This document shows, one piece after another, positions 6,513-14,358 of a stretch of DNA of 24,183 nucleotides. Both the position numbers and the translations under genes were made by a program. Source of the stretch: Mycoplasmatota bacterium (lineage in GTDB: Bacteria > Bacillota_I > Bacilli_A > RF39 > UBA660); NCBI GenBank assembly GCA_012510745.1, contig JAAZHK010000063.1, forward strand, positions 1 to 24,183, written 5' to 3'. The notes under the pieces were generated by a model that was not told the DNA's origin, did not search any database, and saw only the letters and a program-made list of their open reading frames with translations. The number at the start of each line of letters is the position of its first letter. The first letter of the stretch is position 1.

Positions 6513-8357
6513 TCATTTAGTAAAGGTTTTATCATTATTTAACTTTTTTATTTCTCTTAAAATAGATTCATTATCTAATTGTTCTTGTTGATATAGTTCT
6601 TCTATTGATCCTTGCTCAATAAATTTATCTTTAAAACCTAATATTTTAATTGTATTTTGAAATCCAAGTTTATTAAGTTCTAATAAGATATGATGACCCA
6701 TTCCTCCATTTATTAAATTATCTTCAATAGTTATAATATTAGTATTAAGATATCTTTTTAATAATTTTATATCTATTGGTTTTATAAAAAGAGCATTAAT
6801 TAAAGTAACGTCTAATTGTTCTTGTTCAATAATTTGATAAGCTTTTTGAACCATTTTACCAGTAGCTATTACAGTTACATTATGACCTTTTTTAAGAATC
6901 TCCCATTTACCATATTCTATTTTTTTAATAGACGGTAGTTCTATATAATCTGTACCTTTTGGATATCTAATAGCTATAGGTCCATTATAATCTAAAGCAT
7001 ATTCTAATATGGGTTTTAAATCTTTAATACTTTTAGGAGACATTATTATTATATTAGGAACAATATTTAGGTACGATAAATCAAAGATTCCTTGGTGAGT
7101 TTCACCGTCACTGCCAACAATACCAGCATGATCTAAAGCTAAAACAACAGAAGCTTTTGATATACATATATCATGAATAATCTGATCAAACGCTCTTTGC
7201 ATAAAAGAAGAATAAATAGCAACAACTGGTTTTATCCCTACTTTAGATAAACCAGCAGCAAAAGTTAAAGCATGTTCCTCGGCTATACCAACATCAAAAA
7301 AGCGATTTTTATATTGCTTAGAAAAGGAGGTCAATCCTGTTCCTTTATCCATAGCAGCTGTAATAGCCACTATCTTTGAATCTTTTTTAGCTAATTGTAG
7401 CAAGGCTTCTCCAAAGGCATTAGAATAGTTTTTTTCAGTTTGATTAATAATTCCTTCTGTTACATTAAAAGGATTAACAGCATGATATAAATTAGGATTT
7501 TCCTCTGCTAATTTATACCCTTTACCTTTTTTGGTCAAAACATGAATAATAACGGGATCTTCTAACTTTTTCACTCTTGTTAAAACCTTTTCTAAAGTTT
7601 TTATATCATGTCCATCAATAGGGCCTATATATTTAATTCCTAAATCTTCAAAATATTTTGCAGGTATAAATATTTTTTTAAAAGTATCTTTCAATTTTAC
7701 TAGTATTTTAAAAATATAAATTTCTAAAACATTATCATTTAGCGCATATTTAATTTTGTTTTTAAGTTTGATATATCGTTCATTTAAACTAATTCTTGTT
7801 AAGTAACTAGATAGACCACCAACATTGTTTGATATACTCATTCCATTATCATTTAATATAATAATCATTTTAGTTTTTTTTCCACCTAAATCGTTGAGGG
7901 CTTCAAAACTCATCCCGTTGCTAATAGAACCATCACCTATGACTGCTATAACATTATAATCTTTATTAGTAATATCCCTTGCTCTAGCCATTCCTAAAGC
8001 AGCGGAAATAGAGGTACTACTGTGTCCTGTTTCAAAATGATCATAAGAGCTTTCTTGGCAAGAAGGAAAACCTCTTAACCCTTTGTACTTTCTTAAAGAA
8101 TTAAATTTATCTTTTCGATTTGTTAAAATCTTATATACATAACTTTGATGACCAACATCAAAAATAATTTTATCTTTTTTAAAATCAAAGCTTGAACATA
8201 AACTGATAGTTAATTCAACAATACCCAAATTAGAGGCTAAATGTCCTCCTGTTTTAGAGACTTTTTCTAATAGAAAATTTCTAATTTCATCTGCTAGAAT
8301 TTGCTTTTCATGAATATTAAAATCTCTAAAACTATCTAATTTATTAAGCAACTTCAT
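6513..8357 (-). CDS. dxs: 1-deoxy-D-xylulose-5-phosphate synthase
   Basis: This 614-aa enzyme is the thiamine-diphosphate-dependent first step of the MEP isoprenoid pathway, joining pyruvate and glyceraldehyde 3-phosphate. Its substrate GAP links it to the glycolytic genes further right. Motifs include DVGHQSYVYKILTNR (68-81), GHSSTSISAALGMA (111-124), the ThDP signature GDGS (141) through NDN (169-171), IGPIDGHD (244-251), DVGIAEEHALTFAAGL with catalytic E360, HAGIVGSDGETHQGIFDL (410-427) and RYPKG (464-468). The family core is intact; the region around 185-230 is shortened. Length is slightly below the usual 620-640. AAGGAG precedes the ATG. The stop codon is TGA. It probably heads the dxs-cdaA-cdaR operon. 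Confidence 0.96.
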   Translation of the reverse strand: MKLLNKLDSFRDFNIHEKQILADEIRNFLLEKVSKTGGHLASNLGIVELTISLCSSFDFKKDKIIFDVGHQSYVYKILTNRKDKFNSLRKYKGLRGFPSCQESSYDHFETGHSSTSISAALGMARARDITNKDYNVIAVIGDGSISNGMSFEALNDLGGKKTKMIIILNDNGMSISNNVGGLSSYLTRISLNERYIKLKNKIKYALNDNVLEIYIFKILVKLKDTFKKIFIPAKYFEDLGIKYIGPIDGHDIKTLEKVLTRVKKLEDPVIIHVLTKKGKGYKLAEENPNLYHAVNPFNVTEGIINQTEKNYSNAFGEALLQLAKKDSKIVAITAAMDKGTGLTSFSKQYKNRFFDVGIAEEHALTFAAGLSKVGIKPVVAIYSSFMQRAFDQIIHDICISKASVVLALDHAGIVGSDGETHQGIFDLSYLNIVPNIIIMSPKSIKDLKPILEYALDYNGPIAIRYPKGTDYIELPSIKKIEYGKWEILKKGHNVTVIATGKMVQKAYQIIEQEQLDVTLINALFIKPIDIKLLKRYLNTNIITIEDNLINGGMGHHILLELNKLGFQNTIKILGFKDKFIEQGSIEELYQQEQLDNESILREIKKLNNDKTFTK

Positions 8358-8376
8358 AAATACTCCTTATTTTATT

Positions 8377-8382
8377 ATTATA
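8377..8382 (-). promoter_or_regulatory. Candidate -10 box for the dxs-cdaA-cdaR operon
   Basis: TATAAT on the minus strand sits 19 bases before the dxs start, between the kinase terminator and the AAGGAG site. The -35 region is only weakly conserved. Confidence 0.45.
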
Positions 8383-8404
8383 TCACTACTAATAATATAA
8401 TTAA

Positions 8405-8434
8405 ATCAAAAAATGAAAGATTAACTTTCATTTT
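8405..8434 (-). terminator. Intrinsic terminator of the hybrid kinase gene
   Basis: The stem AAAATGAAAG/CTTTCATTTT (10 bp, loop of five, 8410-8434) is followed by a short T run on the minus strand. The stop codon (8433-8435) overlaps the stem. Confidence 0.8.
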
Positions 8435-10241
8435 AATTTTCTTTCAAATACGTAATAATGTTTTCTATATCTTTCTTTTTTATTGGTTTTTTAATAACAT
8501 CATAAATACCAATTTCTTTATATTTTTTCTTAATATTAACGTCATCACTATCTGTTGTAATTATAACGGGAATATCATAACCTTCGGTTTTTAATTTATT
8601 AAATACTTGTAATCCGTTTAATTTAGGCATCTCATAATCAATAATTATTAAGTTAAACTTTTCACCATTTCTGACTTTTCTTAAACATTGTTCACCCATT
8701 ATTACTGTGTCAATAAAAATATTTTGATTTTTAAACATTTTTTTAATTCTTTCTAAATTGTTTAAATCTTCATCCACTAATAATATTTTAGGTATAGTTA
8801 AGTCTTTAATATACTCAGCCATTTGGTCATTCTTGGTGTCTTCTTCAGGGATATGTTGATCAATAGTTATAGTTATTTTAGTACCTCTATTTAATTTGCT
8901 ATTAATATTAAACGTACCACCAATTAAATTTATTATTTTGTTAACACTATTTAAATTAAGATTTCTAGATATATAATCATTATCTTCTCTTTTACTAAAA
9001 ATATTATTAATAATTTTTTGGTCAATTCCTATGCCTGAATCTTCTAAAGTTATAATTAAACGACATATTTCATATTTAATTACACTACTAACTCTTAATT
9101 CAATAAATCCTTTTTTAGTATATTTAATTGAATTTTCTATAATAGTAGTTAAAATTTGTTTAATTTTAATAGAATCTCCAAATAAATACTCTGGAATATT
9201 ATTTTCTACCGACACTCTAAAATCAATACTTTCTTTGATTTTATTTTTAGCTGCTAAAGTTGTCTCTTTTATAAGATTCTTTACATTATATTTATTATCA
9301 ATTTTTTCTATTTTTATTATATCTTCTTCACTAATATTTAAGGTTTGATTTATCATTTTATTAGATCCATCTACTATAGATTGTAATTTATGTAAATTTG
9401 ATTTTATAACATCAACATCATTGCTAGCAAGTGTTTCAGTAATATTAGATTTCATTAAAATTATTCTTTTTTTCATTTCTTGAGTTATATTAAAAATAAA
9501 GTTGGATTTATCTGTATTTAATTGTTCTGCTTTATCTTTTGAAAGCTTTATTTCTTCAACTAATTTTAAATCCGGATTTTCAATGGTAAAGTACATTAAC
9601 AATACTGCGAAAGAAAAAGGGAGTGAATTTAATAATATTCCTGGATTAATTTGCCTTAAAAACAAAGCTAATCCTGAAATAATAATGAATATAAATAATG
9701 GTAAATATTTTATAAATCTCTTTTTATTCGTTCTAAATATTAAAGCAATAAACCAAGAAAAAAAGTACATTCCATATATTATTACAATAAAATCAGTTGC
9801 AGGCCCATAAGAATAAGAATAAACACCATCATTAAACTGATCAATTCTTAAAGTAATAATTTTAAATAAACATACTGCTATAAAAATTATAAATATAATA
9901 AACAATATTTTCATTTTTTTTGAATTAAATTTTTTTATAATCTTTTCTTTTTCACTAAAAGCAATTTTAAAAATATACACAGTAAAAACTGTTACCCAAT
10001 TAAAAATTGTTATTAAAAATAGTCTGTTTAAAAACATATTATACAATGAATATGAATCAACTTTCAATAAAACATTAACACACAAATGAAGTTCTATAAA
10101 CATATTAACAAGAGCTAAGATTAATAATACATTATATATATTTGTTTCGAAATTTTTAGTTTTTTTCTTTAAGAAATAAAGGATAGATATTATAATAGTA
10201 TAAATAAAACTGCAACCTATTGCTGACATACCTATTAACAT
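8433..10241 (-). CDS. 7-TM hybrid histidine kinase/receiver protein lacking the phospho-acceptor histidine
   Basis: This 602-aa sensor has about seven transmembrane helices (3-24, 35-55, 70-92, 111-129, 150-169, 179-195, 203-220), then a DHp-like helix, an ATPase domain and a receiver. In the DHp helix the usual FxxxxSHELRTP reads FIFNITQEMKKRI, so the phospho-acceptor His is Gln (Q254, codon CAA at 9480-9482) and the T/P that follow are also lost. The ATPase domain keeps the N-box IIENSIKYT (N370), DSGIGI (401-406) and a GGTFNINS/RGTKITI G2 region. The receiver (484-602) keeps D490/D492, phospho-acceptor D535, T563 and K585. It cannot autophosphorylate by the normal route; it may bind ATP, signal allosterically, or receive phosphate from another kinase. 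It is monocistronic, with a GGAGGT site. Confidence 0.88.
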   Translation of the reverse strand: MLIGMSAIGCSFIYTIIISILYFLKKKTKNFETNIYNVLLILALVNMFIELHLCVNVLLKVDSYSLYNMFLNRLFLITIFNWVTVFTVYIFKIAFSEKEKIIKKFNSKKMKILFIIFIIFIAVCLFKIITLRIDQFNDGVYSYSYGPATDFIVIIYGMYFFSWFIALIFRTNKKRFIKYLPLFIFIIISGLALFLRQINPGILLNSLPFSFAVLLMYFTIENPDLKLVEEIKLSKDKAEQLNTDKSNFIFNITQEMKKRIILMKSNITETLASNDVDVIKSNLHKLQSIVDGSNKMINQTLNISEEDIIKIEKIDNKYNVKNLIKETTLAAKNKIKESIDFRVSVENNIPEYLFGDSIKIKQILTTIIENSIKYTKKGFIELRVSSVIKYEICRLIITLEDSGIGIDQKIINNIFSKREDNDYISRNLNLNSVNKIINLIGGTFNINSKLNRGTKITITIDQHIPEEDTKNDQMAEYIKDLTIPKILLVDEDLNNLERIKKMFKNQNIFIDTVIMGEQCLRKVRNGEKFNLIIIDYEMPKLNGLQVFNKLKTEGYDIPVIITTDSDDVNIKKKYKEIGIYDVIKKPIKKKDIENIITYLKEN

Positions 10242-10278
10242 TAATTATTTACCTCCATTCAATTATTGCTTTATATAA

Positions 10279-10287
10279 ATTATATCA
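10279..10287 (-). promoter_or_regulatory. Extended -10 promoter for the hybrid kinase gene
   Basis: The minus strand reads TGATATAAT, a TGn-extended -10 box, about 37 bases before the start codon. The region 17 bases upstream has no good -35 hexamer. Confidence 0.5.
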
Positions 10288-10342
10288 TGTAAGTTTTAAT
10301 ATTCCATAGTTTTTTTATTTTTAACAATTTAATTCTTTTGTT

Positions 10343-10364
10343 AAAAAACGAGAATTACTCGTTT
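10343..10364 (-). terminator. Intrinsic terminator of the ANL ligase gene
   Basis: The stem AAACGAG/CTCGTTT (7 bp, five-base loop, 10346-10364) is followed by six T on the minus strand. The stop codon (10363-10365) overlaps it. Confidence 0.85.
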
Positions 10365-12282
10365 ATTTTTTTACAAATATTTTTTGCGGTTTCGGTGGAA
10401 TTGTTTTTTTTATATCATTTAAATCGTTAATTACTTGATATAAAGGTTCAGCGTTTTCTGGAAATGCTACTTTCATAATATTTCCTTCATCATTTATAGT
10501 ATAATAAGTAGTTCTTTCATCACGCAATGTGATAATTTCTCTTTTATCAGTTGATAAACTACGAGCAAAATGAGTTCTAAAAATTAGCCCCTCAGGAACA
10601 AATTTATCTTCTATTCCATAAGATTCATAAATATGTTTTATAATATTAGCAGGATTCACTTCTGGAGCTACAACTAAGTTTACTACTGGTGTTCCAGATT
10701 CATTGTCGTTATTATGAGGAATTAATAAAGCTTCTGCTTCTATTATACCAGGTATATTTAATAATTTATCTCTCATGTCAAATAAAAATGCACCTTTATT
10801 TAAATCTATCGAATCAACCTTCCCATCAGTAAAAGTAATACCCGGAGTATATCTTTTGTTATCTTGAGTTGGTACAACAAAATCATGAACTCTACCATTT
10901 ATTGAATATATTGGATGTCCATTATATTCTCCAGTAATCGTAGCAATATCATTATTGGTTCCCCAAATATTTCCGTCTTCATCTGTATAATTAAAAAAGT
11001 CTTCCGTCGCTTTTTTATTATGTAAATATTCTTTCATTTGCCAACCACACCTAGCATATAAGATTCCTCTTTCTCCAATTTTGCTTTCTTTCCATGTGGA
11101 AGGGTTTAATATCATTGCTTTAGCACCGGGGATTAATATACCTGTTTCATTACTTCTGTTTTCAACTCCATAAGTAGTCATTATAGCTGAGCCAAATTCT
11201 GTACTACCTCCACCTATAACTATTGGTTCTGATCCTGCCCATTTAAGCCTTTCATTAACTAATTTAGTTGGACCTAAGGGTGTTGGTTCACCTCCACAAC
11301 TAGGTTTCAGTTTATTTAAATCTCCTTTTTTTAACGGAGAATGAGCCACTGCAACATAAAGTCCAAAAGGAGATATTACATCGCTTATTTCATCTTCAAT
11401 AAGAGCCTTTGTGATTTGAGCCGGCTCAAATGCTCCAGGATTGTAAATAATATTAGCCCCAGATGCTCTACGAAGTAACAATCCATAATATTGGCTAGTT
11501 ATGTGTGATATAGGAATAAGTAATAATGACTTGTCTCCTTCATTAACACTAAAATCTGGAAATGTCTCTTTTTCATGAGCTTTCAATAACTCAATTATAG
11601 ATTTATGAGAATGAACAGCACAATTTGGAACTCCAGTGGTTGTTCCGCCTGTATTAGAATATGTTGCGCTATAATCTAAAAGATTTAATTTTTGTTTTTC
11701 TGTTGGTAATACAATTTTGTTTTCAGTTGCTCTTTTTAATTCACCGGGATACACAATTTCAATATTTTTAGGTAATTCTAAGAAATTAATCATTTCTTTA
11801 AAATTAAATTGTTTATTATAAATTGCCTCTTTTTCTTCAGTTCTATAATCGCCTGCAGAAGTAAATATAATTCGTTTTACAATATTTTTTCCATTATTAT
11901 TTCCTAAATCTTTTAAAGCTTTTTTCATATTAGGTGTAATATATTCAACACTTAATATAATTGTTTCTGATCCTTTTTCTGTAGTGTGTTTTTTTACATC
12001 GCTATTAAAAAAGGATAAACTTACTGTACTAACTATTGCACCAAGCTCAAGTAATGCCATATAAATAAATTCATATTCTGGAGCATTTAAATTGCATATA
12101 GTAACTGGTTTTTCACATCCATAAAAAAATCCTAGTGATATAAAATATCTTTTATATTGTTCTATTTTCTCCCAATATTCTTTGCGTGTAATTTTATTTC
12201 CGTCAAATTCTATTGAAATACCTTCTCTGTTTCTTTCTTTTTCTCTTTTTTTAATATAATCTACTACTGACTTATAATTCAC
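10363..12282 (-). CDS. ANL-superfamily AMP-forming ligase/acyl-CoA-synthetase-like enzyme, atypical
   Basis: This 639-aa protein has the layout of adenylate-forming enzymes that activate a carboxylic acid as acyl-AMP. The phosphate loop is YSNTGGTTTGVP (208-219) instead of the usual [Y/F]TSGTTGxPK, with Asn where the Lys should be. The A5-like motif is TTYGVENRSNETG (369-381), where YGxTE is normal. The hinge region reads INGRVHDFV (461-469), and the A10 lysine appears kept at K580 in ARSLSTDKREI. The core is recognisable but divergent, so the substrate (fatty acid, aryl or amino acid) cannot be read. No carrier protein or partner lies nearby. The start is GTG after a GGGGGA site; an in-frame upstream ATG is absent. 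It has a good promoter and terminator of its own. Confidence 0.8.
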   Translation of the reverse strand: MNYKSVVDYIKKREKERNREGISIEFDGNKITRKEYWEKIEQYKRYFISLGFFYGCEKPVTICNLNAPEYEFIYMALLELGAIVSTVSLSFFNSDVKKHTTEKGSETIILSVEYITPNMKKALKDLGNNNGKNIVKRIIFTSAGDYRTEEKEAIYNKQFNFKEMINFLELPKNIEIVYPGELKRATENKIVLPTEKQKLNLLDYSATYSNTGGTTTGVPNCAVHSHKSIIELLKAHEKETFPDFSVNEGDKSLLLIPISHITSQYYGLLLRRASGANIIYNPGAFEPAQITKALIEDEISDVISPFGLYVAVAHSPLKKGDLNKLKPSCGGEPTPLGPTKLVNERLKWAGSEPIVIGGGSTEFGSAIMTTYGVENRSNETGILIPGAKAMILNPSTWKESKIGERGILYARCGWQMKEYLHNKKATEDFFNYTDEDGNIWGTNNDIATITGEYNGHPIYSINGRVHDFVVPTQDNKRYTPGITFTDGKVDSIDLNKGAFLFDMRDKLLNIPGIIEAEALLIPHNNDNESGTPVVNLVVAPEVNPANIIKHIYESYGIEDKFVPEGLIFRTHFARSLSTDKREIITLRDERTTYYTINDEGNIMKVAFPENAEPLYQVINDLNDIKKTIPPKPQKIFVKK

Positions 12283-12321
12283 TTTTATTCCCCCATATAT
12301 TTATAAAATAAATTATTTCAT

Positions 12322-12350
12322 ATTATATCAAAATAATTTACTTTTTGCAA
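12322..12350 (-). promoter_or_regulatory. Sigma-A-type promoter for the ANL ligase gene
   Basis: TTGCAA (12345-12350) and TATAAT (12322-12327) on the minus strand are separated by exactly 17 bases. The 12283-12438 gap otherwise holds only AT-rich sequence and an 8-bp direct repeat TGCAAATT (12346-12353 and 12386-12393). No convincing terminator was found after the deaminase gene. Confidence 0.6.
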
Positions 12351-12438
12351 ATTTATATTAATATTTTGTTAGTTAAATAGAAAAATGCAAATTACTATTT
12401 ATTAAATTATGGTTATTATGCTTAGCTACATCATAGTT

Positions 12439-12843
12439 TTAATAGCGATCTTTACCCCACCATTTATGGAACGTTTCTTTTAATTTAATCGTTTTAAATG
12501 AATCTAAATCAACTAATATTTCTAGTTCTTTATTTTTTTCAGCTAACTGGAGAAAGAATTCACTGCAAGCTCCACAAGGGGTCATTAAACGCCCATCACG
12601 GTAAAGACAAACTAATTTCGTTACCTCGTTTTCGCCATTAGTCAACATATTCATAATAGCATTTCTTTCAGCACAAGTACCTAATGAACATCTAGTATCG
12701 ACATTAACACCAGTAAAGATATTTCCTTTACTAGTCATTAAAGCACATGAGATGCCACCGGCTGTTATAAATGGACTGTATTCATTATATTTTTGAATAG
12801 ATTTAGCTTTTTTATATAATCTTTTAAAATCAGATTTAGACAT
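12439..12843 (-). CDS. cdd: Cytidine deaminase-family protein
   Basis: This 134-aa zinc deaminase would convert cytidine/deoxycytidine to uridine in pyrimidine salvage. The zinc site is complete: TCAERNAI (C57, catalytic E59) and PCGACSEF (C90 and C93). The segment before the active site, NVDTRCSLGTCAER, differs from the usual NIENASYGATxCAER of housekeeping Cdd and resembles the divergent blasticidin-S-deaminase-like branch, so the substrate may differ from cytidine. The C-terminus (LKETFHKWWG) is family-like. Its ATG overlaps the gpmI end by eight bases (ATGTCTAA), with AAGGAG seven bases upstream inside gpmI, so the two are coupled. A uridine-kinase-family gene at the right edge could use its product. 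Confidence 0.88.
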   Translation of the reverse strand: MSKSDFKRLYKKAKSIQKYNEYSPFITAGGISCALMTSKGNIFTGVNVDTRCSLGTCAERNAIMNMLTNGENEVTKLVCLYRDGRLMTPCGACSEFFLQLAEKNKELEILVDLDSFKTIKLKETFHKWWGKDRY

Positions 12844-14350
12844 GAGTTTCTCCTTTCAATAATGACGTCCCTGTCATTTCTTTAGGAATTTTAATATTCA
12901 TAATATCTAAAATGGTAGGAGCAATATCAACAAGACTTCCATTATTTAATTGATATTCTTTATTGACAATAATAAAGGGTACTTTATTATTAGTATGAGT
13001 TTTGTCGGGCATATTATCATCGCTTATCATATGTTCACAATTACCATGATCTGATGTAATTATCCAAATATATTTATCTAGATCTATATTTTTTAAAATT
13101 TTTCCAATACACTGATCAATAGATTCTACTCCTTTAATAGCTGCCTCTAATATTCCTGTGTGACCCAAGGCATCTCCGTTAGGATAATTGGCAACAATCA
13201 AATCATAATTAGATTTAGTACTTTCTATAATAGCGTCTGTAATTGATGCTGATCTCATAGCTGGACTTTCATCATAAGTAAATACGTTTTCACGCTCAAA
13301 GATTAAACGATCCTCTAATGGAAATGGCTTTTTAGTACAACCGCTAAAAAAATAAGTTACATGTGGTTGTTTTTCAGATTCACTTATTCGTATTTGTCTC
13401 TTATTTAATTGGCTTAAATAATCTCCTAAAGTGTTATTTAGATAAGGTTCTGAAAAAGCTACGGTAATATTGTTGTTTTTATCATATTCAGTCATAGTAA
13501 TGAAAGTTAAAGGGGTTAAAAATCTTTTTCTTGGAAAAAAATTAAAATTAGAATTACTAATACTGCTTAAAAATTGTAGCATACGATCAGATCGATAATT
13601 AAAGAAAATAATGCTATCATTTGCTTGTATTGGAACTTTTTTAATAACAGTTGGTAAAATAAATTCATCAGTTATATTGTTTTTATAAGATGTTTCTATT
13701 ACTTCATAAATATTATTAGCTAAAGGACCCTCTCCATCAACAATAGCGTTATAAGCCTTTTGAGTTAAATCATAATTACTATCTCTATTCATCAGATAAT
13801 ATCTTCCTCCTACAGTAATAATCTCCCCAATACCTATTTGTTTTATTTTATCTTCAAGTATCTTTAAATATTTTTTAGCAACCTTAGGTTCTGTATCTCT
13901 TCCATCTAATAAAGCATGAATATAAACTTGTTTAAAATTTTGCATATAACAAAAATCGAGCAAAGCTAATAAATGATCAAGATGAGAATGAATTCCTCCA
14001 TCAGAGACTAAACCAATAAGATGAATATTAGTATTATTTTCTTTGCAATTATTAATAGCTTTTAAAAAGGCTTTGTTTTGATAAAAAGTTTCTTCTAATA
14101 TGCTTTTATTAATTCTAATTAAATCCTGTTCAATAAGGCGACCTGACCCTATAGACATATGACCAACTTCACTATTACCAACTTGATTTTTTGGTAAACC
14201 AACTGCTAAACCACTGGCTTCTAATAAAGAATTAGGAAAATTACTCATTATATAGTCAATATTAGGAGTATGTGCTTGTTTAAAAGCATTTCCTTTTTTT
14301 TGAGAGCTAATACCAACTCCATCTAAAACAGTTAATATAACTTTTTTCAT
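12836..14350 (-). CDS. gpmI: 2,3-bisphosphoglycerate-independent phosphoglycerate mutase
   Basis: This 504-aa metalloenzyme interconverts 3- and 2-phosphoglycerate in lower glycolysis. The alkaline-phosphatase-like metal sites are all present: LDGVG (D10), GNSEVGHMSIG (S60, the phosphorylated serine), NGDALGH (D393, H397), TSDHGN (D434, H435) and THT (H451). The substrate-binding domain has SDGGIHSHLDH (117-126), LLDGRDTEP (148-155), GGRYYLMNRD (181-190) and NYRSDR (251-256). Two places differ from the usual pattern: MNRD for MDRD, and YFFSGCTKKPFP where FFFNGGxExPF is common. These look like drift rather than loss of function. It follows the ATPase gene by eight bases with AGGAGG in the gap, and precedes cdd with an 8-base overlap. 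Confidence 0.96.
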   Translation of the reverse strand: MKKVILTVLDGVGISSQKKGNAFKQAHTPNIDYIMSNFPNSLLEASGLAVGLPKNQVGNSEVGHMSIGSGRLIEQDLIRINKSILEETFYQNKAFLKAINNCKENNTNIHLIGLVSDGGIHSHLDHLLALLDFCYMQNFKQVYIHALLDGRDTEPKVAKKYLKILEDKIKQIGIGEIITVGGRYYLMNRDSNYDLTQKAYNAIVDGEGPLANNIYEVIETSYKNNITDEFILPTVIKKVPIQANDSIIFFNYRSDRMLQFLSSISNSNFNFFPRKRFLTPLTFITMTEYDKNNNITVAFSEPYLNNTLGDYLSQLNKRQIRISESEKQPHVTYFFSGCTKKPFPLEDRLIFERENVFTYDESPAMRSASITDAIIESTKSNYDLIVANYPNGDALGHTGILEAAIKGVESIDQCIGKILKNIDLDKYIWIITSDHGNCEHMISDDNMPDKTHTNNKVPFIIVNKEYQLNNGSLVDIAPTILDIMNIKIPKEMTGTSLLKGETHV

Positions 14351-14358
14351 ATATCCTC

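Noticed and set aside
8433..10241. Plus-strand open frames at 9031-9348 and 9502-9810
   Set aside because: They lie wholly within the kinase gene, have no ribosome site and show no family features.
12283..12438. Riboswitch or small RNA in the gap before the ANL ligase gene
   Set aside because: Only a promoter, AT-rich sequence and an 8-bp repeat are seen; no conserved stem set or terminator/antiterminator pair.
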